Part shown: piece after piece, positions 31,802 to 41,049 of the stretch | How positions within the stretch are numbered: the first letter of the stretch is position 1 | Layout of the letters: each line of letters begins with the position of its first letter | Source: Pseudoselenomonas ruminantium | Lineage (GTDB): Bacteria; Bacillota; Negativicutes; Selenomonadales; Selenomonadaceae | Reading direction: 5' to 3' | Assembly (NCBI RefSeq): GCF_900113715.1 | Contig: NZ_FOQK01000005.1 | Span: forward strand, 94,206-152,603 | Length of the DNA stretch: 58,398 nt | Translations under genes and position numbers: made by a program | The notes under the pieces: model-generated | Database searches by the model: none | Seen by the model: only the letters and a program-made list of their open reading frames with translations | What the model was told of the DNA's origin: nothing

Positions 31802-32611
31802 TTATTTATCCAGCGCACCATGGGCCTCAGCAACCACGGCAGCCAGACGCTCTTCCGTCACCGTATCCTGCTGGGACTTATCCTTCGTCAAGCGGATAAG
31901 ATATTCGATGTTGCCCTCCGGCCCTTTGACCGGCGAGAAAGTCAAGGCCATCGGCACAAACCCCAGCTCACGGGCAAAACCGGTCACCTTGCGGATGACG
32001 TCCTCATGCACCGACGGCTCACGGACGACGCCCTTCTTGCCCACAAACTCACGGCCAGCCTCAAACTGCGGCTTGATCAGCGCCACGAGCTCGCCATCTT
32101 CCTTGAGCAGCGTGAACGCCACCGGCAGCACCTTCGTCAGCGAGATGAACGCCACATCGATGGAAGCAAAGTCGAGCAGCTGCCCGATATCCTCCGGCGT
32201 CACATTGCGGATATTCGTGCGTTCCATGTTGACGACGCGTTCATCGGTGCGGAGCTTCCAGGCCAGCTGGCCATAGCCGACATCGATAGCATAGACGCGC
32301 ACTGCGCCATTCTGCAGCATGCAGTCGGTAAAGCCGCCTGTCGACGCACCGATATCGGCACAGCTGCGGCCCTCGATGGGCACGCCGAATTCCTGCATAG
32401 CCTTCTCGAGCTTCAAGCCGCCACGGCTGACATAGGGGATATCATTGCCGAGCAAGCGGATTTCAGCCTCAGGCTTTACCGTTGCCCCGGCTTTATCGAC
32501 CTTCTGGTTGTCGACGAGCACCTCGCCGGCCATAATCATGCGCTTGGCCCGCTCCCGGCTGCCCGCCAGGCCGCGTTCGACCAGAAGCACATCCAATCGT
32601 TGTTTTGCCAT
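31802..32611 (-). CDS. tlyA: TlyA-type rRNA 2'-O-methyltransferase
   Basis: The 269-residue protein joins an N-terminal S4 domain (RLDVLLVERGLAGSRERAKR) to an FtsJ-type methyltransferase domain with the SAM loop DIGASTGGFTDCML and conserved AIDVGYGQL. TlyA methylates 16S and/or 23S rRNA; the older label haemolysin is misleading. Its ATG overlaps the dxs stop codon by one base. Confidence 0.93.
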   Translation of the reverse strand: MAKQRLDVLLVERGLAGSRERAKRMIMAGEVLVDNQKVDKAGATVKPEAEIRLLGNDIPYVSRGGLKLEKAMQEFGVPIEGRSCADIGASTGGFTDCMLQNGAVRVYAIDVGYGQLAWKLRTDERVVNMERTNIRNVTPEDIGQLLDFASIDVAFISLTKVLPVAFTLLKEDGELVALIKPQFEAGREFVGKKGVVREPSVHEDVIRKVTGFARELGFVPMALTFSPVKGPEGNIEYLIRLTKDKSQQDTVTEERLAAVVAEAHGALDK

Positions 32612-34497
32612 TATTTCAATCGTTCCTTTACTGTTGCTGCAATCTGTTCTGGTTGCAGCCCGCAGAGCTCCAAAAGCTCAGCAGGCTTGCCCTGCTCAAT
32701 GAAGCGATCCGGCAGGCCGAGGCGCAAGAGCTGCGTCTTGGCTGCAAGGCCACTGTCCATGAGATACTCCGCCACAGCCGAGCCGAAACCGCCAGCCAGC
32801 GCGTTTTCCTCCAGGGTCACCAGCAAGCTGTGCCCAGCAGCCATCGCATCGATGACTGCCGTATCCAGCGGCTTGACGAAGCGCATGTTGACAACACTGA
32901 CCGCAATCCCCGCTTCGCCGAGGATCGCCGCAGCCTGCTGTGCCCGGTGCACCATCGGGCCGACAGCCAGCAATGCTGCCTGTCCCTCAGCCGTTTCGGC
33001 CAGCACCTCTGCCTTGCCGATGGGAATGTCGTGGAAAGTCTCGCTGAGCGGTACGCCCAGGCCGGCACCACGCGGATAGCGGACAGCCGACGGCGAATCC
33101 ATCTTAACCGCTGTCGCCAGCATATCGCGGAGCTCGGCCTCATCCTTCGGCACGAATACCGTCATATTCGGCATATGGCGCAGATATGACAAGTCAAAAA
33201 CACCGTGATGCGTCGGACCGTCAGCACCGACAAGACCTGCACGGTCGAGACAGAGCGTCACGGGCAGGTTCTGCAGGCACACATCGTGCATGAGCTGATC
33301 GTAGGCACGCTGCGCAAACGTCGAGTACAGCGTCACGACGGGATGGCGCCCATCCGCAGCCATCCCAGCCGCCAAGGTCACTGCATGCTCCTCGGCAATG
33401 CCGACGTCAAAAAACCGCGCCGGATACACTTCGCCAAAAGCCTTGAGGCCCGTGCCCGACGGCATGGCCGCCGTGATGGCCGTGAGGTCTGTATCCTTCT
33501 CAGCCAGCTCGATCAGCGCCTTGCTGAATACGGAAGTATAGCTCGGAGCTCCCTGCTTTTTAGGGCATTCTCCCGTCTTGCGGTCGAAAACACCGATGCC
33601 ATGGAATTTATCGGGCTGCTGCTCTGCCGGCAGATACCCCTTACCCTTCTTCGTATGGATATGGATGAGCACCGGCCCGTCCATCTGTCTGGCCCGGCCA
33701 AGGATATCCTGCAGCAGGCTCAGATTATGGCCGTCAACCGGCCCGATATAATGGAAGCCGATCTCCTCGAATACACTGCCAGGCACCAGTGCCGACCGCA
33801 CGCTGTCCTTGACGATGCGAGCCGTACGGTATGCCTTGTCGCCGATATGCGGGATACTCATCAACAGGTTCCCGACATCCTTCTTGGCGCGGTTATACTG
33901 CGGATCGAGCCGGATGCGCGACAAGTATTCGCTCATGCCACCGACGTTCTTGTCGATCGACATCTCATTGTCGTTGAGGATAACGATGAGCTTCTTGCCC
34001 AAATCCCCCGCCTGGTTCAGAGCCTCGAAGGCCTCGCCCCCTGTCAGCGCACCATCGCCGATGACAGCTATGACTTCATTGCGGCGCCCGCAGAGGTCAC
34101 GCGAGATGGCCATGCCCAGCGCAGCCGAGATCGAGGTGCTGGCATGACCGACACCAAAGGCATCATACTTCGACTCCGAGCGGTTCGGGAACCCCGTGAT
34201 CCCGCCGAGCTGGCGCAGGGTATGGAAACGATCGCGGCGCCCCGTGAGGATCTTATGCGAATAAGCCTGATGGCCCACGTCCCAGATCAGCTTGTCCTGC
34301 GGGAAACGGAAGACGCTGAACAGTGCCAGCGTCAGCTCGACCGTACCGAGGCTTGGAGCCAGGTGGCCGCCGTTAGCCGCAACCGTATCAACGATGAACC
34401 CGCGCAGCTCACGCGCCAGTTCCTCGAGTTCCGACAGGCTGTATTTCTTGATATCATCCGGACTATCTATTTTTTCCAACAATGGATATGCATTCAT
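32611..34497 (-). CDS. dxs: 1-deoxy-D-xylulose-5-phosphate synthase
   Basis: The 628-residue thiamine-diphosphate enzyme makes DXP from pyruvate and glyceraldehyde 3-phosphate, the first step of the MEP isoprenoid pathway. Visible are the ThDP motif GDGALTGGEAFEALN, the NDNEMSID loop, the central DVGIAEEHAVTLAAGMA and DRAGLVGADGPTHHG. ATG at 34497 follows GGGAG. It lies immediately after ispA, coupling precursor supply with chain elongation. Confidence 0.97.
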   Translation of the reverse strand: MNAYPLLEKIDSPDDIKKYSLSELEELARELRGFIVDTVAANGGHLAPSLGTVELTLALFSVFRFPQDKLIWDVGHQAYSHKILTGRRDRFHTLRQLGGITGFPNRSESKYDAFGVGHASTSISAALGMAISRDLCGRRNEVIAVIGDGALTGGEAFEALNQAGDLGKKLIVILNDNEMSIDKNVGGMSEYLSRIRLDPQYNRAKKDVGNLLMSIPHIGDKAYRTARIVKDSVRSALVPGSVFEEIGFHYIGPVDGHNLSLLQDILGRARQMDGPVLIHIHTKKGKGYLPAEQQPDKFHGIGVFDRKTGECPKKQGAPSYTSVFSKALIELAEKDTDLTAITAAMPSGTGLKAFGEVYPARFFDVGIAEEHAVTLAAGMAADGRHPVVTLYSTFAQRAYDQLMHDVCLQNLPVTLCLDRAGLVGADGPTHHGVFDLSYLRHMPNMTVFVPKDEAELRDMLATAVKMDSPSAVRYPRGAGLGVPLSETFHDIPIGKAEVLAETAEGQAALLAVGPMVHRAQQAAAILGEAGIAVSVVNMRFVKPLDTAVIDAMAAGHSLLVTLEENALAGGFGSAVAEYLMDSGLAAKTQLLRLGLPDRFIEQGKPAELLELCGLQPEQIAATVKERLK

Positions 34498-34512
34498 CCC
34501 AAGCACTCCCAA

Positions 34513-35394
34513 TTATTTATTGCGGTCAACGAGGTAGTTCACAAGATCACGCAGAAAATCAGCCTCAGGGCCGAATATCGCCAGGGCAGCCACAGCCTCT
34601 GCCACCGTATCCTGGGCCAGCTTGCGGGCCTCAGCCAACGAGGTCAGCGTAACATATGTCGATTTGTGGTTCTTCTCATCGCTGCCGACCGGTTTGCCGA
34701 TCAGGGCTTCATCGCCGACCACATCGAGGATATCATCGGTGATCTGGAAAGCCAGGCCGAATTTATCGGCATACTCCGTCAAAGCTGCCAGCTGCTCTGC
34801 GCTGGCACCGGCCAGGATAGCACCGCTGCGGATAGCCGCACGGAAGAGCGCTCCGGTCTTGCCCATGTGCATGCGGCGCAGCGTCTCCATATCGATGCGC
34901 TTGTCCTCAGACTCCATATCGAGTGCCTGACCGCCCACCATGCCATCGGGACCAGCAGCCGTGCTCATCTCGCGCACCACCTGCACGAGCGTCTGCGCAT
35001 CAGCTCCCGGCTGGCGCAGCATGACTTCGAACGCCAGCGTCAGCAGTGCATCGCCAGCCAAAGTCGCCATACCAGCACCATAGACCTTATGGTTCGTGAG
35101 CTTGCCGCGGCGGTAATCGTCATCATCCATAGCCGGCAGATCGTCGTGGATCAGAGAGTAGGTATGGATCATCTCGATGGCACAGCCCGTCTTGATGAAC
35201 TTCGTGCCATCTGCGCCCAGCGCATCAGCAGCAGCCATCAAGAGCACCGGACGCAGGCGCTTGCCGCCTGCCATCAAACTGTACTCCATCGATTCCGTCA
35301 GCGTCTTGTCGACCGGCGTTTCCTTATTGAGTTCAGCCGTGAGTGCCGCCTCTACCAACTGCTGTCTTTCCTGCCAGAGTTCCTTGAACTTCAT
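34513..35394 (-). CDS. ispA: Farnesyl/geranyl diphosphate synthase
   Basis: The 293-residue trans-prenyltransferase has the first aspartate-rich motif DDLPAMDDDDYRRGK (about 84) and the second QITDDILDVVGD. It condenses DMAPP with IPP. GGGAGAG precedes the ATG, and only 4 bp separate it from xseB. The order xseA-xseB-ispA-dxs is conserved across many bacteria. Confidence 0.95.
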   Translation of the reverse strand: MKFKELWQERQQLVEAALTAELNKETPVDKTLTESMEYSLMAGGKRLRPVLLMAAADALGADGTKFIKTGCAIEMIHTYSLIHDDLPAMDDDDYRRGKLTNHKVYGAGMATLAGDALLTLAFEVMLRQPGADAQTLVQVVREMSTAAGPDGMVGGQALDMESEDKRIDMETLRRMHMGKTGALFRAAIRSGAILAGASAEQLAALTEYADKFGLAFQITDDILDVVGDEALIGKPVGSDEKNHKSTYVTLTSLAEARKLAQDTVAEAVAALAIFGPEADFLRDLVNYLVDRNK

Positions 35395-35398
35395 CGTA

Positions 35399-35638
35399 TT
35401 ACTCTCCCTCTATCTGCAATTCTTGTTCCTGAATCTTCCCATTGCTCTCGCTCACCAAGAGATCCATCGTCTTCTCGGCGCGGTCCAGTGCAGCCATGCA
35501 ACTGCTGCCGAGCTGGACCCCCTCGGTATAGTTTGCCATGAGCTCCTGCAGGCTGCTGTCGCCCGCCTCCATCTGCGCGACAATCTGCTCAAGCTTTGCC
35601 AGCGATTCTTCAAAAGATAATTCCTTTTTTCTTGGCAT
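35399..35638 (-). CDS. xseB: Exodeoxyribonuclease VII small subunit
   Basis: The 79-residue helical protein has the family pattern SFEESLAKLEQIVAQMEAG and SLQELMANYTEGVQL. Several copies wrap one XseA subunit to form exonuclease VII. Its start codon is directly after the xseA stop, with AAGGAAAG as ribosome binding site. Confidence 0.95.
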   Translation of the reverse strand: MPRKKELSFEESLAKLEQIVAQMEAGDSSLQELMANYTEGVQLGSSCMAALDRAEKTMDLLVSESNGKIQEQELQIEGE

Positions 35639-35639
35639 C

Positions 35640-36869
35640 TTACTTTCCTTCCTTTCGCGTCCGGGGCTTTTCCGCCTTCACTGCCTTGTCCATGACTTCC
35701 ACAGCCACGCGGCCATCCTGCAAGACCAGAGACAAGCGGTCATGAGGGCGAAGCTGCGCAGCCCGCGTGACAAGCTGTCCGTCTTTCTCAGCTGCCACAT
35801 AGCCGCGCTGCAATACCCGGGCAGGATTCATGCCATCCAGCTTTTCCAGCGCCAGACTCACCGCATGGCGCTTATCCACCACGGCCTGCTGCGCCAACTG
35901 GCAAAGCTGCCGCAGCGCGGCATCCAGACGCTGCCTCCGCTCAGCCAGCAGCGTCTGCGGCTCTTGCAGCACACGGCTGCGCAGCAAAGCAGCCAAGCGC
36001 AGCCGGCGGCTCTCGATGCCCTTATGGGCCTGCGTCGACAGCCTGGTCATAAGCCCGGCAACATGGCGCTGCAGATCCGCGCGATCGGGCACCGCGAGCT
36101 CCGCTGCATTGGATGGCGTAGCCGCACGGACGTCAGCCGCAAAATCCGCCAGGGTGAAATCCGTCTCATGCCCGACAGCGGAAATCACAGGGATACGTGA
36201 TGCGTAAACCGCCCGCACCACGCATTCCTCATTGAAGGCCCACAGATCCTCCATCGAGCCGCCACCGCGCCCGACGATCAAAACATCGACAGGATAGCTT
36301 TCATTGAAGAACCGGATTGCCTCTGCCACCTGTGCAGCCGCTCCCTCGCCCTGCACCTGCACCGGCCGCAGAACAAGCTGCACCGCAGGCCAGCGGTGCT
36401 TCGCCACATGATAGATATCGCGCAGGACCGCACCAGCCGATGAGGTCACCACGCCGATCTTGCGCGGAAACTCCGGCAGCGCCTTTTTGTGCTCAGCGGC
36501 AAACAAACCTTCCTCGGTCAGCTTTGCCTTGAGCTGCTCAAAGGCCAGCGCCAAGTCGCCAGTCCCCTCAGGTGCCAGCGAATCCACATACAGCTGGTAA
36601 GCGCCATCGCGCTCATAGACGGATATCGAGCCCGCCGCCACGGCCTTGAGCCCATTGACCGGCTGGAAGCGCAGGTTCTGCGCCCGGCTGCGGAACATCA
36701 CGCATTTGAGCGAGCTATTCGCATCTTTCAGCGTGAAGTAACAATGCCCGGAGGGATAGCACTTGAAATTCGAGATCTCGCCGCGCACCATGATGCCACG
36801 CAGCAGTTGCTCCCGGTCGAACATGCCCTTTATGAACTTATTGACCTGACTGACAGAATGGATTGCCAA
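35640..36869 (-). CDS. xseA: Exodeoxyribonuclease VII large subunit
   Basis: The 409-residue protein has an N-terminal OB fold (VRGEISNFKCYPSGHCYFTLKD), the catalytic core (GVVTSSAGAVLRDI, IVGRGGGSMEDLWAFNE, ISAVGHETDFTLADF) and a coiled C-terminus. It degrades single-stranded DNA to oligonucleotides. TTG at 36869 is chosen because GGAGGG lies 6 nt upstream; the longer frame to 36929 would translate through the nusB terminator. Confidence 0.95.
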   Translation of the reverse strand: MAIHSVSQVNKFIKGMFDREQLLRGIMVRGEISNFKCYPSGHCYFTLKDANSSLKCVMFRSRAQNLRFQPVNGLKAVAAGSISVYERDGAYQLYVDSLAPEGTGDLALAFEQLKAKLTEEGLFAAEHKKALPEFPRKIGVVTSSAGAVLRDIYHVAKHRWPAVQLVLRPVQVQGEGAAAQVAEAIRFFNESYPVDVLIVGRGGGSMEDLWAFNEECVVRAVYASRIPVISAVGHETDFTLADFAADVRAATPSNAAELAVPDRADLQRHVAGLMTRLSTQAHKGIESRRLRLAALLRSRVLQEPQTLLAERRQRLDAALRQLCQLAQQAVVDKRHAVSLALEKLDGMNPARVLQRGYVAAEKDGQLVTRAAQLRPHDRLSLVLQDGRVAVEVMDKAVKAEKPRTRKEGK

Positions 36870-36890
36870 GATATTCCCTCCAAACATACG

Positions 36891-36923
36891 AAAAAGCCAG
36901 CCCGAAAAATCCGGGGCTGGCAG
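36891..36923 (-). terminator. Terminator between nusB and xseA
   Basis: CTGCCAGCCCCG pairs with CGGGCTGGC on the minus strand and is followed by TTTTT. It would partly separate xseA expression from nusB. Confidence 0.8.
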
Positions 36924-36932
36924 TTTCATTCA

Positions 36933-37364
36933 TCAATGCGCGATCTTCATCATCGCACCCAGGATTCCATTGACATAGCGGCTGGAATCATCTGTACCGT
37001 ACTTCTTCGCCAGTTCCACAGCCTCGTTGATTGCGATATTTGGCGTGAGCTTCTCCTCCGAGAACTTGATCTCGAAGATAGCCATGCGAACCAGATTACG
37101 GTCAACGGCAGCCATGCGCTCGATCTTCCAATCCTTCGAGCTCTCGGAGATCAAAGCATCAATAGCTGCGAGATTCGCGCGCGTGCCCTGTACCAATGTC
37201 TGCACATACGAACGATCATGAGCAGACATCTTCTCGGCCTCACTCAGTGCGGTATCAATAGCTAAGGTCTCATACATCCCTTGCTGCTCTTCCGTCTCAG
37301 CCTGATTCAAATCTAACTGGAACAGCGCCTGCAGGGCTGCTTCCCTTGCTTGTCTACGACTCAT
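36933..37364 (-). CDS. nusB: Transcription antitermination factor NusB
   Basis: The 143-residue all-helical protein has the NusB pattern SRRQAREAALQALFQLD at the N-terminus and PNIAINEAVELAKKYGTDDSSRYVNGIL at the C-terminus (quoted in part: AINEAVELAKKYG). It binds boxA RNA with NusE and promotes rRNA operon transcription. GAGGAAGG precedes the ATG. Confidence 0.95.
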   Translation of the reverse strand: MSRRQAREAALQALFQLDLNQAETEEQQGMYETLAIDTALSEAEKMSAHDRSYVQTLVQGTRANLAAIDALISESSKDWKIERMAAVDRNLVRMAIFEIKFSEEKLTPNIAINEAVELAKKYGTDDSSRYVNGILGAMMKIAH

Positions 37365-37388
37365 TACTTACCTTCCTCTTATCTCTTT

Positions 37389-37634
37389 TTAGTTCCGAAA
37401 ATGATTCGTCAGCTGGAAGAAACGCTCGCTGAGCGATCCCAGGATATCCTCGCCCTGATCCATCTGCGAACCGACAAACAGGCCAACCAACCCGCAGCAA
37501 AGGACAAACACCGTACACCAGAAGCCAAAACATAGAATGGCTATGCCCAGTACGATGCCAAGGATCGTCCCCACCGTCTTGCCGCGATGCTGCTGCCAGA
37601 GTGCCTCGGCAGTTTCTCTCAGTTCTTCTTTCAT
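37389..37634 (-). CDS. DUF2273-type small membrane protein
   Basis: An 81-residue protein with an amphipathic N-terminus (EELRETAEALWQQHRGK) and two adjacent hydrophobic helices (GTILGIVLGIAILCFGFW and FVLCCGLVGLFVG). In Firmicutes a DUF2273 protein commonly accompanies Asp23 and AmaP, as it does here, so it is probably part of an envelope-stress membrane complex. Confidence 0.8.
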   Translation of the reverse strand: MKEELRETAEALWQQHRGKTVGTILGIVLGIAILCFGFWCTVFVLCCGLVGLFVGSQMDQGEDILGSLSERFFQLTNHFRN

Positions 37635-37652
37635 CAGCTGTGCGTCACCGCC

Positions 37653-38222
37653 TTAAACCACACGATGTTTCCTGGCTGGCTGTTTATCCGATATATCAGC
37701 CACTACGATATCAACCGGCACCTCGGACAGTTCCATGGACTGCGCCAGCTGCTGCTGGATGTGCTGTGCAAGCTGCGCAGAGAGCTTCGGGATATCGGCC
37801 TCACGGCCAACCGTCAGGCTGAGTGCCACCGCCAGCGATGCCCCATCCTTATGGTTTTTCGCCTGGACCTTGACCCGCACGTCGTGGACCCCATGGGTCT
37901 CACGCGCCAGACGGTCCACAAAGTTCCGCACGGCGTCGAGTGCTACGCGCACTTCGCCATTCGGGCCGCTGGCAATGACGTATTCGCCCTTGCTCGTGCT
38001 CTGCTCCTTCTTGCCGGCAAAGACCTGCCCCAGCAGCTTCAAGCTGATCAAGAAAGCAACTCCGGCACCTGCCAGCGTCTCCTGACGGGTCAGCGCATAG
38101 CGAAGCTCCGCCAGCCAGACCGTTTCCGGCAGCTGCCCAAGCGCTGCCCCGATGACAGCCAGTGACAGGGCCGCCGCCGCCAGCGAAAGCAACAGCAACA
38201 GGAATCGATTGATTATTCCCAT
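37653..38222 (-). CDS. amaP: AmaP-like membrane anchor of Asp23
   Basis: The 189-residue protein starts with a membrane helix (about 5-28), has a second at about 50-70, and a soluble beta/alpha domain related to Asp23 itself (EYVIASGPNGEVRVALDAV). In Staphylococcus, AmaP anchors Asp23 to the membrane. AGAGG precedes the ATG. It lies 14 bp after the asp23-family gene. Confidence 0.85.
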   Translation of the reverse strand: MGIINRFLLLLLSLAAAALSLAVIGAALGQLPETVWLAELRYALTRQETLAGAGVAFLISLKLLGQVFAGKKEQSTSKGEYVIASGPNGEVRVALDAVRNFVDRLARETHGVHDVRVKVQAKNHKDGASLAVALSLTVGREADIPKLSAQLAQHIQQQLAQSMELSEVPVDIVVADISDKQPARKHRVV

Positions 38223-38236
38223 ACCATCAACCTCTT

Positions 38237-38635
38237 TTAACGGACACGTACCTCATCGGTTCTCTCTTCATCCTGCGGGAAGCTCACGCCCTGTACATGG
38301 ACGTTGACTTCCACAACAGTAAGCCCCGTCATCGTCTCGATGGCCTGCTTGACATTCTCCTGTGCTGCCAAAGCGATATCAGGGATGCGGACACCGTATT
38401 TGACAATGATATAGAGATCGACAGCCGCTTCTTTCTCCCCGACCTCAACCTTCACACCCTTGGCGAAGTTCTTACGGCCAAGCATTTCAGCGATACCGCC
38501 AGCAATGCCACCGCTCATGCCGGCGATGCCTTCTACTTCCGTAGCGGCCAGACCAGCAATGATGCTGACGACTTCATCAGCAATGCGGATAGCACCTAAC
38601 GAACCATTCTTCTGAATTTCTTTTTCCTTCTCCAT
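38237..38635 (-). CDS. Asp23/Gls24 family envelope stress protein
   Basis: The 132-residue protein has the family core IRIADEVVSIIAGLAATEVEG and VDLYIIVKYGVRIPDIA, ending TVVEVNVHVQGV. Asp23 proteins form membrane-associated assemblies that monitor the cell envelope. ATG at 38635 follows GGAGGGG; the longer frame adds an unlikely N-terminus. Confidence 0.92.
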   Translation of the reverse strand: MEKEKEIQKNGSLGAIRIADEVVSIIAGLAATEVEGIAGMSGGIAGGIAEMLGRKNFAKGVKVEVGEKEAAVDLYIIVKYGVRIPDIALAAQENVKQAIETMTGLTVVEVNVHVQGVSFPQDEERTDEVRVR

Positions 38636-38760
38636 TACGAACCCCTCCAATACTGTACGAAAACACTCGCATTGAAACGTATATTTATACCATAACATAT
38701 ACTTTCGCGAAGAGGCGCCAAGATTCCTGCCAATTCGGAAATAATTGCCTGAAAATCGTG

Positions 38761-38798
38761 AAAAAACTGCCGCACCATACCTCTGATGATGCGGCAGT
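38761..38798 (-). terminator. Terminator of efp
   Basis: ACTGCCGCA pairs with TGCGGCAGT around a 15-nt loop, followed by TTTTTT on the minus strand. Confidence 0.85.
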
Positions 38799-38820
38799 CT
38801 TAGGCATCATAATTTACCAA

Positions 38821-39378
38821 TTATGCACGCTCGATGTAGTTACCCGTGCGCGTATCGATGCGCAGTACTTCACCCTCGTTGATGAACAGCGGTACACGGA
38901 CCTCATAGCCCGTCTCAACCTTAGCCATCTTCGTAGCACCCGTAGCCGTGTTGCCTTTGACGCTCGGCTCGCACTCAATGACCTTGAGGTTGACGGAGTT
39001 CGGGAGCTGGATGCCGATGATACGGCCTTTGAACGTCTGGATGGAAACTTCCATGTTCTCCATGAGGTAGTTCAGGGCATCGCCAAGCTGCTCTTTGTTG
39101 AGCTCAACCTGCTCATACGATTCCGTGTTCATGAACGTGTACATGCCATCAGCCTCATAGAGGAACTGCATGTTCTGCGTCTCGAGGTGTGCTGCCGGCA
39201 TCTTCTCGTTCGGGTTGAACGTGCGCTCAACAACAGCACCCGTCTCAACGTTCTTGATCTTCGTGCGGACGAAAGCAGCGCCTTTACCCGGCTTTACATG
39301 CTGGAAATCGACAATCTGCCAAACGCCACCATCAATCTCAATCGTGAGACCCGTGCGGAAATCAGTACTATTAATCAT
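38821..39378 (-). CDS. efp: Elongation factor P
   Basis: The 185-residue EF-P has three OB-like domains and relieves ribosome stalling on polyproline. The tip loop reads KPGKGAAFVRT, with the lysine that is post-translationally modified in many bacteria. The end LRIDTRTGNYIERA is diagnostic. Polyproline-type repeats in the exoprotein of this window are a possible client. GGAGGGCG precedes the ATG. pepP lies upstream, as in many Firmicutes. Confidence 0.97.
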   Translation of the reverse strand: MINSTDFRTGLTIEIDGGVWQIVDFQHVKPGKGAAFVRTKIKNVETGAVVERTFNPNEKMPAAHLETQNMQFLYEADGMYTFMNTESYEQVELNKEQLGDALNYLMENMEVSIQTFKGRIIGIQLPNSVNLKVIECEPSVKGNTATGATKMAKVETGYEVRVPLFINEGEVLRIDTRTGNYIERA

Positions 39379-39489
39379 TAACTTACGCCCTCCAATTATT
39401 GCCTTTTAAGCATTTGTTTTCAATGTAACGAATTAATGATAGCATATTTTCAGCCTTTTGAAAAGGGCTCGCTGCTATCTTCTCGCGGA

Positions 39490-40560
39490 TTATATGACTT
39501 CGATGAGTTCTTTATCCGCTTTCGTCAGCGGTTCACAGCCATCTTTCGTGACCAGTACCGTATCCTCGATGCGCAGACCGCCCCAGCCCGGAATGTAGAC
39601 CCCCGGCTCGTCGGTGATCAGCATGTTCTCCTGCAGGATATCGTCACGCTTCAGCGACATGCGCGGATTCTCATGGATCTCAAGGCCCAAGCTGTGACCA
39701 AGGCCATGGCCGAAATACTGCTTGAGATCATAACGGGCCAGATTGTCCTGTACCGCCATATGGACGGACTTGCCGGAAACGCCCGGCTTGATTTTCGTCA
39801 GCGCCAGCTTCTGTGACTCCAACACAGCCCCATAGATGCGGCGCTGCTTTTCATCTGCATGACCGATGCAGATGGTGCGCGTGATATCCGAATCATAGCC
39901 GGCATAGATGGCACCATAGTCCATTGTCAGGAACTCGCCCTCAGCGATGACCTTGTCGGTGGCGATGCCGTGCGGCAGCACGCCGCGGATGCCCGAGGCC
40001 ATGATGGTCGTGAACGACGGCCCCTCCGAGCCATTTTCGCGCATGCAGTTCTCCAGATGCGCCGCTACCTGCACTTCCGTCATTCCCGGACGCACGTAGG
40101 TCAGGATATCCTTGAAGCCGATGTCGGCGATCTCGCAGGCCTTGCGGATATTGGCGATCTCCTCAGCATCCTTGATCTGGCGCAGATCGTCCAGCACCAC
40201 TGCCGTTGTGAACTCACAGCCGTCCAGCAGCTTGGTCAGCGTGACAAAATCATCATAGATCATGGCATTGCCTTCAAAGCCGATCTTCTTCGCGCCGATT
40301 TTCTTGATGCACTCAGCCGTCTTTGCCAGCAGCCCGTTCTCCTGCTCGACGATCGTGAACAGCGGTGCCTGCTGCGCCGCCTGTTCCGTATAGCGGTTGT
40401 CGGTGATCAGCATAGCCTCATCGCGCGAAATCACCAGCGTCGTATCGTCGCCGCGGAACCCGCTGAAATAATGCAGGTTCACATACTTCGTCACCACGAT
40501 AGCATCCAGCTGATGCTCCGACATAAGGGCACGGATAGCCTCTAAACGGCTCTGTTTCAT
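39490..40560 (-). CDS. pepP: Xaa-Pro aminopeptidase (M24 family)
   Basis: The 356-residue protein has a creatinase N-terminal domain (SEHQLDAIVVTKYVNLHYFSG, quoted in part: YVNLHYFSGF) and a pita-bread metallopeptidase domain with the metal ligands in MDYGAIYAGYDSDIT, GHGLGHSLGLEIHENP, ITDEPGVYIPG and GGLRIEDT. It removes N-terminal residues preceding proline. AGGAG lies before the ATG. The pepP-efp pairing is common in Firmicutes. Confidence 0.95.
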   Translation of the reverse strand: MKQSRLEAIRALMSEHQLDAIVVTKYVNLHYFSGFRGDDTTLVISRDEAMLITDNRYTEQAAQQAPLFTIVEQENGLLAKTAECIKKIGAKKIGFEGNAMIYDDFVTLTKLLDGCEFTTAVVLDDLRQIKDAEEIANIRKACEIADIGFKDILTYVRPGMTEVQVAAHLENCMRENGSEGPSFTTIMASGIRGVLPHGIATDKVIAEGEFLTMDYGAIYAGYDSDITRTICIGHADEKQRRIYGAVLESQKLALTKIKPGVSGKSVHMAVQDNLARYDLKQYFGHGLGHSLGLEIHENPRMSLKRDDILQENMLITDEPGVYIPGWGGLRIEDTVLVTKDGCEPLTKADKELIEVI

Positions 40561-40597
40561 AAAAGGTCAACTCCTGGTTCAGTCTTACATAGGGATA

Positions 40598-41035
40598 TTA
40601 CTTCTGCAGCTTATAGATGATTGCCTCCAGCGCTGCCATATAGCTCTCGATGCCGAGCCCGCAGATCTGCCCCATAGCCACTGGCGCCAGTACCGACTGA
40701 TGGCGGAATTCCTCGCGCTTGTGGATATTGGAGATATGTACCTCGATAAGCGGCACATCGATGGCAGCGACAGCGTCACGCAGCGCAATGCTATAATGCG
40801 TGAACGCCGCAGCATTGAAAATGATGTAATCGTAGTTGTGATTGGCTTCCTGTATCTTGTCGACCAGGCGGCCTTCGTGGTTGGACTGGTAGAAATCAAT
40901 GGCGATGCCTGCCGCTTGCGCGCGCTCTGCCATCATGGTTTCGATATCCTTGAGCGTCGTGCTGCCGTAGATTTCCGGCTCACGCGTGCCCAAAAGGTTG
41001 AGATTCGGGCCATTCAGTACGAGAACTTTTGCCAT
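40598..41035 (-). CDS. aroQ: Type II 3-dehydroquinate dehydratase
   Basis: The 145-residue dodecameric enzyme of the shikimate pathway has LVLNGPNLNLLGTREPEIYG, the catalytic His region FNAAAFTHYSIALRDA, and IEVHISNIHKREEFRH. ATG at 41035 is chosen for GGGAGG. It follows the acylphosphatase gene by a few bases and precedes pepP. Confidence 0.96.
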   Translation of the reverse strand: MAKVLVLNGPNLNLLGTREPEIYGSTTLKDIETMMAERAQAAGIAIDFYQSNHEGRLVDKIQEANHNYDYIIFNAAAFTHYSIALRDAVAAIDVPLIEVHISNIHKREEFRHQSVLAPVAMGQICGLGIESYMAALEAIIYKLQK

Positions 41036-41049
41036 GCCTGTTCCTCCCA

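Noticed and set aside
33205-35541. Very long plus-strand open frame (778 codons) opposite dxs/ispA
   Set aside because: It is antisense to dxs and ispA, which have full domain matches. High-GC codon use opens the opposite frame. The same applies to the long plus frames at 52539-54203, 54207-55757, 23672-24829 and 6237-7364.
36870-36929. Longer N-terminus of xseA
   Set aside because: It would translate through the nusB terminator; the TTG at 36869 has a well-spaced GGAGGG and gives the usual XseA N-terminus.
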